Shown here: in pieces, positions 1-9,115 of the stretch
How positions within the stretch are numbered: the first letter of the stretch is position 1
How the letters are laid out: each line of letters opens with the position of its first letter
Source: Burkholderia sp. BCC0506
GTDB lineage: Bacteria; Pseudomonadota; Gammaproteobacteria; Burkholderiales; Burkholderiaceae
Direction: 5' to 3'
Assembly (NCBI RefSeq): GCF_902833145.1
Contig: NZ_CADFEN010000003.1
Span: forward strand, 434,001-498,000
DNA: 64,000 nucleotides
Made by a program: the position numbers and the translations under genes
The notes under the pieces: model-generated
What the model was told of the DNA's origin: nothing
The model's database searches: none
What the model saw: the letters and a program-made list of their open reading frames with translations, nothing else

Positions 1-160
1 CCGGATTTTATCTCAAAATCGAACGCGAGCCCCTGGCCAAGGCAAGATTCGCGCAGCGCGACGCGCGGCCTTGTTTACAATGCCGGATTATTCAGTCCGG
101 GCGAACGCCGGCCTGCGATCCAGCCGCCACGCTCACTCACCGAATCACCGCACGCATATT

Positions 161-1993
161 TTGGAATCTCTCACCCCCGCCCAGCGCAACGCCCACAACG
201 CGAAGCTGTCGAGCTACGCGCATCGGCCGATCGCGTTCCTGTTCCGCTACATCCGTCTCCACCCGGTCGCACACCTGGTGGTGCTCTGCAGCGTGCTGGC
301 CGCCGTCGGCTGCGCGCTCGGCTCGCAATACGCGATCAAGCACCTGATCGACGTGCTGGCGACCGGACGCCATCACCCGGGCCCGCTGTGGAGCGCGTTC
401 GCGCTGCTCGTCGGGCTGATCGCGGCCGACAACCTGCTGTGGCGCGTCGGCGGCTGGGTCGCCGCGCATACGTTCGTCGCGGTCACGGGCGACCTGCGGC
501 GCGATCTGTTCCAGTACCTGATCGGCCATTCGCCGACGTATTACTCGGAGAAGCAGCCGGGCACGCTCGCGAGCCGCATCACGGCCACGTCGAACGCGGT
601 CTACACGTCGGAGAACACGATGGCGTGGAACGTGCTGCCGCCGTGCATCGCGGTGATGGGCGCGATCCTGATGATCATCGTCGTCAATCCGCTGATGGCG
701 GCCGGCCTGCTCGGCTGCTCGGCCGTGCTGTCCGTCATCCTGTTCAAGCTCGCGGGGCGCGGCTCGGCGCGCCACCACGCGTTCGCGGCGAAGGCCGCGG
801 CAGTCGACGGCGAGCTCGTCGACGTGATCGGCAACATGGGCCTCGTGCGCGCGTTCGGGATGACGCTGCGCGAACAGAAGCGCTTCAGCGCGACGGTGAA
901 GGCGGAGATGGACGCGCGCCAGCAGAGCCTGCTCTATCTCGAAAAGCTGCGGCTGCTGCATGCGGTGATCACCGCGATGCTGTCCGCCGGCCTGCTCGGC
1001 TGGGCGCTGTGGCTGTGGGACCAGGGCCGCGCGACGTCGGGCGACATCGTGCTCGTCAGCTCGCTCGGCTTCACGATCCTGCACGGCACGCGCGATCTGG
1101 CAGTCGCGCTCGTCGACGTCACGCAGCACATCGCGCGCCTGTCCGAAGCGGTGAAGACGCTGCTCGAGCCGCATGGCATGCCGGACCGCTCGGACGCGCA
1201 GCCGCTGTCGGCCAAGGGCGGCCGCGTCGACTTCGAGCGCGTGACGTTCGCGTACCCGCACCGCCGTGCGATCCTCGACCACTTCGACCTGCATATCGAG
1301 CCGGGCCAGCGCGTCGGCCTGATCGGCAAGTCGGGCGCCGGCAAGTCGACCGTGCTCGCGCTGCTGCAGCGCTTCTACGACACGCAGGACGGCGTCGTGA
1401 AGGTCGACGGCCAGGACGTGAAAGGCATCACGCAGGACAGCCTGCGCCACGCGATCGCACTGGTGCCGCAGGACATCTCGCTGCTGCACCGGACGATCTA
1501 CGACAACATCGCGTACGGCCGCCCCGACGCGACCCGCGACGAAGTGCTCGCCGCCGCGCGCGACGCGCGTTGCGCGGAGTTCATCGAGGCGATGCCGGAA
1601 GGCTATGACACGATCGTCGGCGACCGCGGCGTCAAGCTGTCGGGCGGCCAGCGCCAGCGCATCGCGATCGCGCGCGCGATCCTGAAGGATGCGCCGATCC
1701 TGCTGCTCGACGAAGCGACGTCGGCGCTCGACAGCGCGTCCGAGGAAGCGATCCAGAGCGCGCTCGACCGGCTGATGGTCGGCCGCACGGTGATCGCGAT
1801 CGCGCACCGGCTGTCGACGCTGCGCAACTTCGACCGCATCATCGTGATGAGCAACGGCAAGGTGATCGACGACGGTCCGCCCGACGTGCTGCGCAACCGC
1901 CCCGGCCTGTACCGCGACCTGCTCGCGAAGCAGCACGGCCGCCATCATGCGGCCCCGGACGGCAGTACGCCGACCGGCGAACGCGTGGCCTGA
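161..1993 (+). CDS. ABC exporter, fused permease and ATPase (MsbA/multidrug type)
   Basis: A half-transporter that should dimerise in the inner membrane and export a lipid or hydrophobic compound using ATP. The N-terminal half has about six hydrophobic segments (roughly residues 25-300). The C-terminal ATPase shows Walker A GKSGAGKS near residue 390, the signature LSGGQRQR near 492 and Walker B LLLDEATSALD near 513, all intact. The reading frame is open from 71, but I prefer the TTG at 161: the extra 30 residues are polar and unlike the family, and this start gives about 610 residues. A TACAAT hexamer at 76-81 could be its -10 box. It converges on otsA across a shared hairpin. The substrate cannot be told from sequence; the family call is firm. 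Confidence 0.88.
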   Translation: MESLTPAQRNAHNAKLSSYAHRPIAFLFRYIRLHPVAHLVVLCSVLAAVGCALGSQYAIKHLIDVLATGRHHPGPLWSAFALLVGLIAADNLLWRVGGWVAAHTFVAVTGDLRRDLFQYLIGHSPTYYSEKQPGTLASRITATSNAVYTSENTMAWNVLPPCIAVMGAILMIIVVNPLMAAGLLGCSAVLSVILFKLAGRGSARHHAFAAKAAAVDGELVDVIGNMGLVRAFGMTLREQKRFSATVKAEMDARQQSLLYLEKLRLLHAVITAMLSAGLLGWALWLWDQGRATSGDIVLVSSLGFTILHGTRDLAVALVDVTQHIARLSEAVKTLLEPHGMPDRSDAQPLSAKGGRVDFERVTFAYPHRRAILDHFDLHIEPGQRVGLIGKSGAGKSTVLALLQRFYDTQDGVVKVDGQDVKGITQDSLRHAIALVPQDISLLHRTIYDNIAYGRPDATRDEVLAAARDARCAEFIEAMPEGYDTIVGDRGVKLSGGQRQRIAIARAILKDAPILLLDEATSALDSASEEAIQSALDRLMVGRTVIAIAHRLSTLRNFDRIIVMSNGKVIDDGPPDVLRNRPGLYRDLLAKQHGRHHAAPDGSTPTGERVA

Positions 1994-2013
1994 CGCGCCG
2001 GCATCCCGCCGAC

Positions 2014-2048
2014 AAAAAAGCCGCCGTGCTTGCGCATCGGCGGCTTTC
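2014..2048. terminator. Bidirectional rho-independent terminator
   Basis: A 10-bp stem, AAAGCCGCCG paired with CGGCGGCTTT, lies between the converging ABC exporter and otsA. A-rich sequence on the left and T-rich on the right let it serve both strands. Confidence 0.8.
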
Positions 2049-2071
2049 TCAATTGCAGCGGAAACAATCGC

Positions 2072-3457
2072 TCAGACCTGCTGCAGATCGCGCAGGAAAT
2101 GGTCGCGCCACACCGACACGTTGTTCTCGCGAAGCTGCGCGATCATGTCCGCGTAGCGCGCACGCCGCTCGGCGAGCGGCATCGTCAGCGCCAGCGACAG
2201 CGCATCGGCCATCCCGTCGATATCGATCGGATTGACGATCAACGCACCCGTGAGCTCACGCGCGGCGCCCGCGAAGCGCGACAGCACGAGCACGCCCGGA
2301 TCGTCCGGATCCTGCGCGGACACGTACTCCTTCGCGACGAGGTTCATCCCGTCGCGCAGCGGCGTCACGAAGCCCACCCGCGCGAGCCGGTACAGCGCGG
2401 CCAGCACCTGGCGGTCGTACTGGCGGTGAATGTAGAGGATCGGCGCCCAGTCGAGTTCCGCGTAGCGCCCGTTGATGCGCCCCGACTCCGCCTCGAGCTG
2501 CAGGCGGATGTCCTGGTACGCACGCAGGTCCGCACGCGTCGACGGCGCGATCTGCAGGAACGACACGCGGTTGCGGATCGACGCCTGGTGTTCCAGCAGC
2601 TTCTCGAAGGCCCGGAAGCGCTCGACGAGTCCCTTCGAATAATCGAGCCGGTCGACGCTCATGATCAGTTGCCGCCCGCGCAGCGACGTCGCGAGCGTGC
2701 GCACCGCCTTGCCGGTTTCGCCCGCCTGCGCGAGCGACGCGATCTCGTCCGGATACACGCCGATCGGATAGGCGGCCGCGCGCAGCGTCTGGCCGAACGC
2801 GCGCACGCGCACCGTGTGCCCATCGCGCTCGGCCTCGCCGCCCGCCTCGAACTCGACGTAGTCGCAGAACGCGCGCAGGTCGGGCTCGGTCTGGAAACCC
2901 AGCAGATCGAACGCGCACAGCGACTCGACGAGCTCGCGGTGCGGCGGCACGTTGACGAGCACCTGCGCGGCCGGAAACGGGATGTGCAGGAAAAAGCCGA
3001 TGCGGTTCTTCACGCCGGCGTCGCGCAGCGCGCGCGCGAACGGAATCAGGTGATAGTCGTGCACCCAGATCACGTCGTCGTCCTGCAGCAGCGGCACGAG
3101 CTGCTGCGCGAGCCAGACGTTGACGCGGCGGTAGCCGTCGAATTCGTGGCGATCGTACTGGATCAGGTCCGCGCGGTAGTGGAACGCGGGCCACAGCGTC
3201 GCGTTCGAGAACCCGCGGTAATACTGGTCGTAATCGCGACGCGACAGCCCGACGGTCGCGAACGTCACGGGCCCGCGTTCCTCGATGCGGATCTGCGGCT
3301 GCGGCGCGCCGGACGCGACCACTTCGCCGCTCCAGCCGAACCACATGCCGCCGGTTTCCTTCAGCGCGTCGTAGACGCCGATCGCGAGGCCGCCCGCCGC
3401 CGGTTCGCCTTCCGAAATCGGCGCGACGCGGTTTGAAACGATGATGAGCCGGCTCAT
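2072..3457 (-). CDS. otsA: Alpha,alpha-trehalose-phosphate synthase
   Basis: Glycosyltransferase family 20 enzyme that joins UDP-glucose and glucose-6-phosphate to trehalose-6-phosphate in the cytoplasm, giving osmotic and desiccation protection with OtsB. The start [11 protein letters not shown] with the following glycine-rich GGLAIG loop is typical of OtsA, as are WVHDYHLIP and the donor-site run [10 protein letters not shown]. At 461 residues it has the usual length. I chose the ATG at 3457 over an upstream in-frame start at 3484 because homologues begin there and because it forms a 4-base ATGA overlap with the otsB stop, implying translational coupling. Confidence 0.95.
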   Translation of the reverse strand: MSRLIIVSNRVAPISEGEPAAGGLAIGVYDALKETGGMWFGWSGEVVASGAPQPQIRIEERGPVTFATVGLSRRDYDQYYRGFSNATLWPAFHYRADLIQYDRHEFDGYRRVNVWLAQQLVPLLQDDDVIWVHDYHLIPFARALRDAGVKNRIGFFLHIPFPAAQVLVNVPPHRELVESLCAFDLLGFQTEPDLRAFCDYVEFEAGGEAERDGHTVRVRAFGQTLRAAAYPIGVYPDEIASLAQAGETGKAVRTLATSLRGRQLIMSVDRLDYSKGLVERFRAFEKLLEHQASIRNRVSFLQIAPSTRADLRAYQDIRLQLEAESGRINGRYAELDWAPILYIHRQYDRQVLAALYRLARVGFVTPLRDGMNLVAKEYVSAQDPDDPGVLVLSRFAGAARELTGALIVNPIDIDGMADALSLALTMPLAERRARYADMIAQLRENNVSVWRDHFLRDLQQV

Positions 3458-4206
3458 GCGTGCGGCTGCCCCGCGCCGAGCCAACGTGCGATCTGCTCAT
3501 GCAGCGCGTCGACCGAATCGAGCCGCATGCGCGCGGACGTCTCGCCCGCGCCGATCTTGATCGACAGGCCGCCGCGCGCGTTGACCACCGCGAAGCCCTT
3601 TTCGTCGGTCAGGTCGTCGCCCGCGAACAGCGGCACGCGGCCCGCAAAGGGCGGCTCGTCGAGGAACGCGGCCAGCGCGCGGCCCTTGTCGACGCCCTTC
3701 GGCTTGATCTCGAACACCATCTTGCCGGGTTGCAGCACGTACGCATCCGCATAGTCGGCGACGAGGCGCTCAGCCGCTTCGCGCGCCACCGCCTCGCGCT
3801 CGGGCGCATTGCGAAAGTGCAGCGCGACGGCCGCGCCCTTGATCTCGAGCAGCATGCCCGGATGGCGGTCGACCACGTCGGCGAGCTCGCGCTCGATGCG
3901 CAGCAGGCGCTCGTCGTTGAAACCGATGCGCTGCGTGTCGCCGTTCGCATCGCGGCGCTCCGCGCCGTGCAGGCCGGCGATCGGCAGGCCGGGCATCTTC
4001 AGGAACGTGTCGAGGTTGTCGATGCCGCGCCCGGACACGATCGCGACCGCGCCGTGCGAGCGGCGCGACAACGCGTCGAGCAGCGCCAGCAGCGACGGCG
4101 GCACACGAATGCTGTCGGGGGTCGGCGCGAGCTCGACGAGCGTGCCGTCGAAGTCGAAGAAGAACGCGGTATCGGTCAGCGAGAGGGAAGCCGGAACGGA
4201 TTGCAT
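3454..4206 (-). CDS. otsB: Trehalose-6-phosphate phosphatase
   Basis: HAD-superfamily phosphatase that removes the phosphate from trehalose-6-phosphate, the second step after OtsA. Motif I is FFFDFDGTLVELAP near residue 15; the last HAD motif is FAGDDLTDEKGF near 200. With the ATG at 4206 the protein is 250 residues, normal for OtsB; the frame extends 39 codons further upstream without family-like sequence. It is first in a two-gene operon and its stop overlaps the otsA start by 4 bases. A divergent 280-bp region separates it from the SCO1 gene. Confidence 0.94.
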   Translation of the reverse strand: MQSVPASLSLTDTAFFFDFDGTLVELAPTPDSIRVPPSLLALLDALSRRSHGAVAIVSGRGIDNLDTFLKMPGLPIAGLHGAERRDANGDTQRIGFNDERLLRIERELADVVDRHPGMLLEIKGAAVALHFRNAPEREAVAREAAERLVADYADAYVLQPGKMVFEIKPKGVDKGRALAAFLDEPPFAGRVPLFAGDDLTDEKGFAVVNARGGLSIKIGAGETSARMRLDSVDALHEQIARWLGAGQPHA

Positions 4207-4486
4207 CGATTCGATAGTCTGAGGGCCGGCCGGCAAATGCGGGCCGCCGCTGCGCGAATGGAGTTGTGCGCATCTTACCGCGCCTGCGGCCCCAGATGGG
4301 CGAAACCGCGGCAGCGCGGACATCGCGCCGGCCGCCGCGTCAACTGCGACATATTGCCCCGCTCGCCCGCGCCGTATCGGTTTCGAAAGGACGCGGGCGC
4401 GCGAATTGCGCTACAGTCGCAACCGCCTGCCGCGCGACGCATGGCATCGCGCCCCGGCTATCCATCCAGTCCGATCGAGCCCCAGG

Positions 4487-5122
4487 ATGTCGTCTGCCCG
4501 CCCCGCGCCGCACCGGCGCCTCTCCCGCCTCATCCGCACGACCGCGGCGCTCGCCGCCGCCGTGGCGCTCGCCGCGTGCACGCACGACGAGCCGCGCTGG
4601 AACCTGACCAATGTCACCGGCCACCTGCCCGACCTGTCGTTCAAGCTGACGGGCGGCGACGGCCGTCCCGTCGACGCCGGCGCATTCCGCGGCCGCGTCG
4701 CGCTCGTCTACTTCGGCTACACGCACTGCCCCGATGTCTGCCCCGAAACCCTGGCGCGGCTGATGGAAGTGCTGGCGAAGCTCGGCCCGCAGGCGGACAA
4801 CGTGCGCATCCTGTTCGTCTCGGTCGACCCCGCGCGCGATACGCCGCAGGCGATGCAGTCCTATGTCGCCGCGTTCGATGCCGCGCATGCACGCGGCCTG
4901 ACCGGCACCGACGGCCAGATCGAATCGCTCGCGAAGCGCTATCGCGTCGCGTACCAGATGGAAAAACGCGATCCGTCCGGCGGCTACGAAGTCACGCACA
5001 GCTCGGCCGTCTACATCTTCGACGCGGCCGGCCGCGCGCGCCTGCTCGCGACCGATCGCGATTCGCCCGACGCCATCGCCGCCGATGTGCGCCGGATCAT
5101 CGACACTGCCTCCACGACCTGA
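4487..5122 (+). CDS. SCO1/SenC copper chaperone, lipoprotein
   Basis: Thioredoxin-fold protein that delivers copper to, or reduces, the CuA site of cytochrome c oxidase. A basic N-terminus and hydrophobic stretch end in the lipobox LAAC (cysteine near residue 25), so it should be lipid-anchored and face the periplasm. The metal motif CPDVC is in the context YFGYTHCPDVCPETL, and the conserved distal histidine is in YEVTHSSAVYIF. With the start at 4487 it has about 211 residues; an in-frame ATG at 4406 would only add non-conserved sequence. It leads a three-gene copper cluster with PCuAC and CtaG. Confidence 0.9.
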   Translation: MSSARPAPHRRLSRLIRTTAALAAAVALAACTHDEPRWNLTNVTGHLPDLSFKLTGGDGRPVDAGAFRGRVALVYFGYTHCPDVCPETLARLMEVLAKLGPQADNVRILFVSVDPARDTPQAMQSYVAAFDAAHARGLTGTDGQIESLAKRYRVAYQMEKRDPSGGYEVTHSSAVYIFDAAGRARLLATDRDSPDAIAADVRRIIDTASTT

Positions 5123-5130
5123 ATTCCGCC

Positions 5131-5583
5131 ATGAACATGAACACGAAAACGACGCTCAAGACGTTCGCCCTCCTCGCCGCGCTGTGCGCCGGTGCCCACG
5201 CGTATGCGGCCGGCGCGATCAGCGCGCAGAACGCGTGGGTGCGCTGGCTGCCGAACAAGCTGCCCGCGGGCGGCTACGTGACGCTCGTGAATACGAGCGA
5301 CAAGCCGGTCGATCTCGTCGACGTCGACAGCCCCGACTACGGAATGGCGATGCTGCACCAGACGGTATCGAACGGCTCGACGCAGAAGATGGAGATGGTC
5401 GACAAACTGACGATCCCCGCGCGGGGCAAGGTCGACATCGCGCCGGGCGGCTATCACTTCATGCTCGAGGAGCCGAAGCACGCGATCAAGCCGGGCGACA
5501 CCGTGCACCTGCGCCTGAAATTCTCCGACGGCGAAACGGTCGATGCGCCGTTCGCCGTGAAATCGCCGGCCCAGGCGAAGTGA
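5131..5583 (+). CDS. Periplasmic copper chaperone PCuAC
   Basis: Small cupredoxin-like protein (DUF461) that carries Cu(I) in the periplasm to cytochrome oxidase, working with SCO1. It has a signal peptide ending near HAYA-AG (residues 1-24). The family copper motif H-X10-M-X21-H-X-M is present with exact spacing: the histidine of MLHQ, the methionine of QKME, then HFM. It is 150 residues long, as expected. The start lies 8 bases after the SCO1 stop and the stop 10 bases before ctaG, so the three genes should be one transcript. Confidence 0.9.
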   Translation: MNMNTKTTLKTFALLAALCAGAHAYAAGAISAQNAWVRWLPNKLPAGGYVTLVNTSDKPVDLVDVDSPDYGMAMLHQTVSNGSTQKMEMVDKLTIPARGKVDIAPGGYHFMLEEPKHAIKPGDTVHLRLKFSDGETVDAPFAVKSPAQAK

Positions 5584-5593
5584 TGCGCGCGCG

Positions 5594-6463
5594 ATGAACC
5601 TCCTGTACTGGCTCGATCCGTGGGAACCGTCGCCGACCGTGGTCCTCGCGGTGCTGACGGCCGCCGTGCTGTTCGCACGCGGCGTGAAAAAGGCGAAGGT
5701 GTCGCCGCTGCGGCAGTGCTCGTTCTGGTTCGGGTTGACGGCGCTCTACATCGCGCTGCACACGCGGCTCGACTATTTCTTCGAGCACGAATTCTTCATG
5801 CACCGCGCGCAGCACCTCGTGCTGCATCACCTCGGGCCGTTCTTCATCGCGCTCGCCTATCCGGGCGCGGCCATCCGCGCGGGCATTCCGTTTCGCTGGC
5901 GGCAGCGCCTCGTGCGCCCCACGCTCGCGTGGGCGCCGGTGCGCAAGACGCTCGACGTGGTGTTTCATCCGGTCGTCGCGGTCGTGCTGTTCGTCGGGTT
6001 GATCTATTTCTGGCTGCTGTCGCCGATCCACTTCATCGCGATGCTCGACTGGCGTCTGTACCGCGTGATGAACTGGAGCATGGTGATCGACGGGCTGCTG
6101 TTCTGGTGGCTCGTCGTCGATCCGCGTCCCGCGCCGCCCGCGCGGCTGTCGCCGGGCCGCCGGATCCTGATCGTCGTCGCGGCGATCCCGCCGCAGATCG
6201 CGCTCGGCGCGCTGATCTTCTTCACGCCGCACGAGCTGTATCCGATCTACTCGATCTGCGGCCGCGCGTTCACGTGGCTCAGCCCGCTGCGCGATCAGCA
6301 GATCGGCGGCCTGCTGCTGTGGATTCCCGGTTCGATGATGAGCGTGATCGGTGCGCTGATCGCGCTGCGGCACTGGCTGCGATTGTCCGCGCGCGGGCGC
6401 CTGATCGGCGAGCGGGCCGCGCAGCGCGCGGACAAACCGCCGGTCGCACGCGCCGCGCACTGA
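5594..6463 (+). CDS. ctaG: Cytochrome c oxidase assembly factor CtaG (caa3 type)
   Basis: Integral membrane protein of the caa3_CtaG family (289 residues), with about seven hydrophobic segments separated by short polar loops, such as FHPVVAVVLFVGLIYFWLL. Histidine-rich turns (YIALHTRLDYFFEHEFFMHRAQH, HHLGPFF) are the likely copper ligands. The family is needed to build the copper centres of cytochrome oxidase. It is third in the cluster after SCO1 and PCuAC, which supports that role. This is not the membrane-anchored Cox11-type protein that shares the symbol CtaG in some annotations. Confidence 0.85.
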   Translation: MNLLYWLDPWEPSPTVVLAVLTAAVLFARGVKKAKVSPLRQCSFWFGLTALYIALHTRLDYFFEHEFFMHRAQHLVLHHLGPFFIALAYPGAAIRAGIPFRWRQRLVRPTLAWAPVRKTLDVVFHPVVAVVLFVGLIYFWLLSPIHFIAMLDWRLYRVMNWSMVIDGLLFWWLVVDPRPAPPARLSPGRRILIVVAAIPPQIALGALIFFTPHELYPIYSICGRAFTWLSPLRDQQIGGLLLWIPGSMMSVIGALIALRHWLRLSARGRLIGERAAQRADKPPVARAAH

Positions 6464-6490
6464 CTGCCGCGCAGCGCGGCGCGGCGCGCG

Positions 6491-6982
6491 TCACGCGCGC
6501 GCGCTGCTCATCCACACGTGCGGGATGCCGTCCTCGTCGTGCACGTCCGAACTCGGCGCGAAGCCGAATGCGCCGTAGAAACGCTGCAAGTGGGCCTGCG
6601 CATGCAGGCTCACCGGCGTATCCGGCCATTGCGCACGGATATGCTCGAGCGCACGCGACAGCAGCGCGTTGCCGAGGCCCGCGCCGCGAAACGCGGCGGT
6701 CGTCAGCACGCGGCCGATGCGCACATCGGTGTACTGCGCGTCGGGCAGCAGCACGCGCAGATAGCCGGCCAGGCGGCCGGCCGGATCGAAGGCCGCCAGG
6801 TGCCACGCGGCCTGGTCCGCATCGTCGATGTCGCGATACACGCAGTTCTGCTCGACGACGAATACGGCGCTGCGTGCTTCGAGGATCGAATAGATTTCGC
6901 GCGCCGTCAGCGCGTCGAAGGGTTTCCAGCGCCAGTCGAGATCGGCGGTGCGCGGGGATGCGGCGGGTGCGGATGCGTTCAT
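6491..6982 (-). CDS. GNAT acetyltransferase, ElaA-like
   Basis: A 163-residue N-acetyltransferase of the ElaA subfamily. Near the N-terminus it has the subfamily pattern LTAREIYSILEARSAVFVVEQNC, then ADQAAWHLAAF and the acetyl-CoA loop RIGRVLTTAAFRGAGLGNALL. I chose the ATG at 6982; upstream in-frame codons (to 7072) run into a terminator-like hairpin and are not family-like. The acceptor is not known for this subfamily. It converges on ctaG with only 27 bases between the stops. Confidence 0.85.
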   Translation of the reverse strand: MNASAPAASPRTADLDWRWKPFDALTAREIYSILEARSAVFVVEQNCVYRDIDDADQAAWHLAAFDPAGRLAGYLRVLLPDAQYTDVRIGRVLTTAAFRGAGLGNALLSRALEHIRAQWPDTPVSLHAQAHLQRFYGAFGFAPSSDVHDEDGIPHVWMSSARA

Positions 6983-7074
6983 GTGCGGTCCTGATTCGGG
7001 CGCGCCGGCCGGCGCGCGGCAACCGTCGATTATGCCTCGAAGCGTCCATCGCGCGCGACCGCCTGCCCGCACGC

Positions 7075-7103
7075 AAAAAAAGGCCCCGCATCGCGCGGGG
7101 CCT
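7075..7103 (-). terminator. Rho-independent terminator of the pirin gene
   Basis: Stem AGGCCCCGC / GCGGGGCCT (9 bp, loop ATCGC), followed on the minus strand by a run of T. It sits 14 bases after the pirin stop and separates it from the acetyltransferase. Confidence 0.85.
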
Positions 7104-7116
7104 GCTCGTCATGCCG

Positions 7117-7983
7117 TCATGCCGGCATCTGGCCGAAGCGGCCGCTGTTGAAATCCTCGATCGCGGCGCGGATTTCCGCTTGCGAGTTCATCACGAACGG
7201 GCCGTAACCGACGACCGGCTCGTCGATCGGCTCGCCGCTCAGGATCAGCAGCTTCGCGTCGCCGTTCGCTTCGATCTCGACGTCGCTGCCGTCGCGGCCG
7301 AGTTGCACGAACTGCGCTTCGCGCGCCACCGTCTCGCCGTTCACCTGCACGGTGCCGCTCAGCACGACCACCGCGAGCGTCCGCCCTTCCGCGACCGGGA
7401 ACCGCGCATGGCCGCCGGCCACGAGCCGCACGTCCCACACGTCGATCGGCGTGTGCGTGCGGGCCGGGCCGCGCCGCCCGTCGAGTTCACCGGCGATGAT
7501 CCGCGCCCGCCCCGCGCCGTCCGGCAGCTCGACCACCGGGATATCGGCGTTCAGCAGCGTCTGGTAGCCGGGCGCGCCCATCTTGTCCGCGGCGGGCAGG
7601 TTCACCCACAGCTGCACCATCTCGAGCGGGCCGCCCCGCTTCGTGAACGCCTCCGAGTGGAATTCCTCGTGCAGGATCCCGCTCGCGGCCGTCATCCACT
7701 GCACGTCGCCCGGGCCGATGGTGCCGCCCGCGCCGGTCGAGTCACGGTGCGCGACTTCGCCGTCGTAGACGATCGTCACCGTTTCGAACCCGCGGTGCGG
7801 ATGCTGGCCGACACCGCGCGGCACGGTCGCCGGTTCGAACGTCGCGGGGCCGGCGTAATCGAGCAGCAGGAACGGGCTCAGGTGCGTGCCATGAGACTGG
7901 TAGCTGAACATCGAACGCACCGGGAAACCGTCGCCGACCCAATGGCCGCGCGGCGCACTGTACACACCCTGGATCTTCTTCAT
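7117..7983 (-). CDS. Pirin family protein (bicupin)
   Basis: A 288-residue bicupin. The N-terminal cupin carries the pirin metal set in PHRGFETVTIVYDGEVAHRD and, further on, SGILHEEFHSE, giving the His/His/His/Glu ligands. Many bacterial pirins are iron-dependent quercetinase-like dioxygenases; others are redox-sensing partners of other proteins. The start at 7983 (MKKIQGVY) fits the family; the frame runs open to 8079 without support. A LysR regulator is transcribed divergently from 111 bp away, the classic layout of a LysR target. Confidence 0.88.
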   Translation of the reverse strand: MKKIQGVYSAPRGHWVGDGFPVRSMFSYQSHGTHLSPFLLLDYAGPATFEPATVPRGVGQHPHRGFETVTIVYDGEVAHRDSTGAGGTIGPGDVQWMTAASGILHEEFHSEAFTKRGGPLEMVQLWVNLPAADKMGAPGYQTLLNADIPVVELPDGAGRARIIAGELDGRRGPARTHTPIDVWDVRLVAGGHARFPVAEGRTLAVVVLSGTVQVNGETVAREAQFVQLGRDGSDVEIEANGDAKLLILSGEPIDEPVVGYGPFVMNSQAEIRAAIEDFNSGRFGQMPA

Positions 7984-8094
7984 TGCCCTTCTCCATATTG
8001 CGGCGAAACCCGTGTTTCGCATCCATGAGTGACAATATAGAGATGGAACGATCGATCCGGTAGACTGCCGAAATCGCACTCAGCGTTCCATTTC

Positions 8095-9012
8095 ATGAAC
8101 GATAAAGCGCGGGATCTGAACGATCTCTACTACTTCGTGCAGGTCGTCGAACATGGCGGCTTCGCACCGGCCGGGCGCGCGCTCGACATGCCGAAATCGA
8201 AGCTGAGCCGCCGCATCGCGCTGCTCGAGGCGCGGCTCGGCATGCGGCTGATCCAGCGTTCGACGCGCCGCTTCACGGTCACCGACGTCGGCCAGACCTA
8301 CTACGCGCATTGCCGCGCGATGCTCGTCGAGGCCGACGCTGCCGACGAGGCGATCGCGCTGCTCCATGAAGAGCCGCGCGGCATCGTGCGCGTCAGTTGC
8401 CCGATCGTGCTGCTCGATTCGCTGGTCGGCACGATGATCGCCGCGTTCATGGCCGCGTGCCCGCGCGTCGAGATCCATCTGGAGGCGACCAACCGGCGTG
8501 TCGACGTGGTCGGCGAAGGGATCGACGTCGCGATCCGCGTGCGCCCGCCGCCGCTCGAGGACAGCGATCTCGCGCTGCGCGTGCTCGCCGAGCGCGGCCA
8601 GTGCCTCGTCGCGAGCCCCGCGCTGCTGCGCGAGCACGGTGCACCGGCCGTTCCCGCCGATCTCGCGCGCCTGCCGAGCCTCGATCACGGCGTGCCGCAG
8701 TCCACGCACGTATGGCGGCTGCGGGGGCCCGACGGCGCGCATGCGGAAATCCATCACCAGCCGCGCCTCGTGACGGGCGGTATGCTTGCGCTGCGCGCGG
8801 CGGCCGTCGCCGGTGTCGGCGTCGTGCAGTTGCCGACGATGATGGTGCGCGACGAGGTTGCGCGCGGTGAACTGGTCACGGTGCTGCCGGACTGGGCGCC
8901 GCGCCGCGAAATCGTGCATGCGGTGTTCGCGTCGCGGCGCGGGCTGCTGCCGGCGGTGCGCGCGCTGCTCGACTTTCTGGCGGAGCGGTTCGCCGAACTC
9001 GAACCCGACTGA
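8095..9012 (+). CDS. LysR-family transcriptional regulator
   Basis: A 305-residue LysR regulator. The winged helix-turn-helix is at residues 8-66 (LYYFVQVVEHGGFAPAGRAL, then SKLSRRIALLEARLGMRLIQ), followed by a substrate-binding effector domain with a typical EGIDVAIRV segment near 140. It faces the pirin gene and probably controls it and itself from the 111-bp gap. It resembles the CrgA/YafC group, whose inducers are often quinones or other electrophiles; that link to pirin is inference. Confidence 0.9.
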   Translation: MNDKARDLNDLYYFVQVVEHGGFAPAGRALDMPKSKLSRRIALLEARLGMRLIQRSTRRFTVTDVGQTYYAHCRAMLVEADAADEAIALLHEEPRGIVRVSCPIVLLDSLVGTMIAAFMAACPRVEIHLEATNRRVDVVGEGIDVAIRVRPPPLEDSDLALRVLAERGQCLVASPALLREHGAPAVPADLARLPSLDHGVPQSTHVWRLRGPDGAHAEIHHQPRLVTGGMLALRAAAVAGVGVVQLPTMMVRDEVARGELVTVLPDWAPRREIVHAVFASRRGLLPAVRALLDFLAERFAELEPD

Positions 9013-9115
9013 GTGCACGGCATCGCGCATCCTCATGTGCTGCAGACCGCACGCGCGTGCCGTAGACTGCGGTACGCGCAGTGCGCCTTTTCACCACCTC
9101 TATCGCTTTTCCGCC

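Noticed and set aside
137-1948. 603-codon open frame opposite the ABC exporter
   Set aside because: Antisense shadow in GC-rich coding sequence; Arg/Val/Asp-rich with no family features, whereas the plus-strand frame has complete ABC motifs.
2030-3436. 468-codon plus-strand frame opposite otsA
   Set aside because: Arg/Asp/His-rich composition, typical of a mirror frame of a GC-rich gene; otsA on the other strand is unmistakable.
8037-8060. LysR binding box in the pirin/lysR gap
   Set aside because: AT-rich and partly symmetric sequence is present, but I could not define a convincing T-N11-A dyad.
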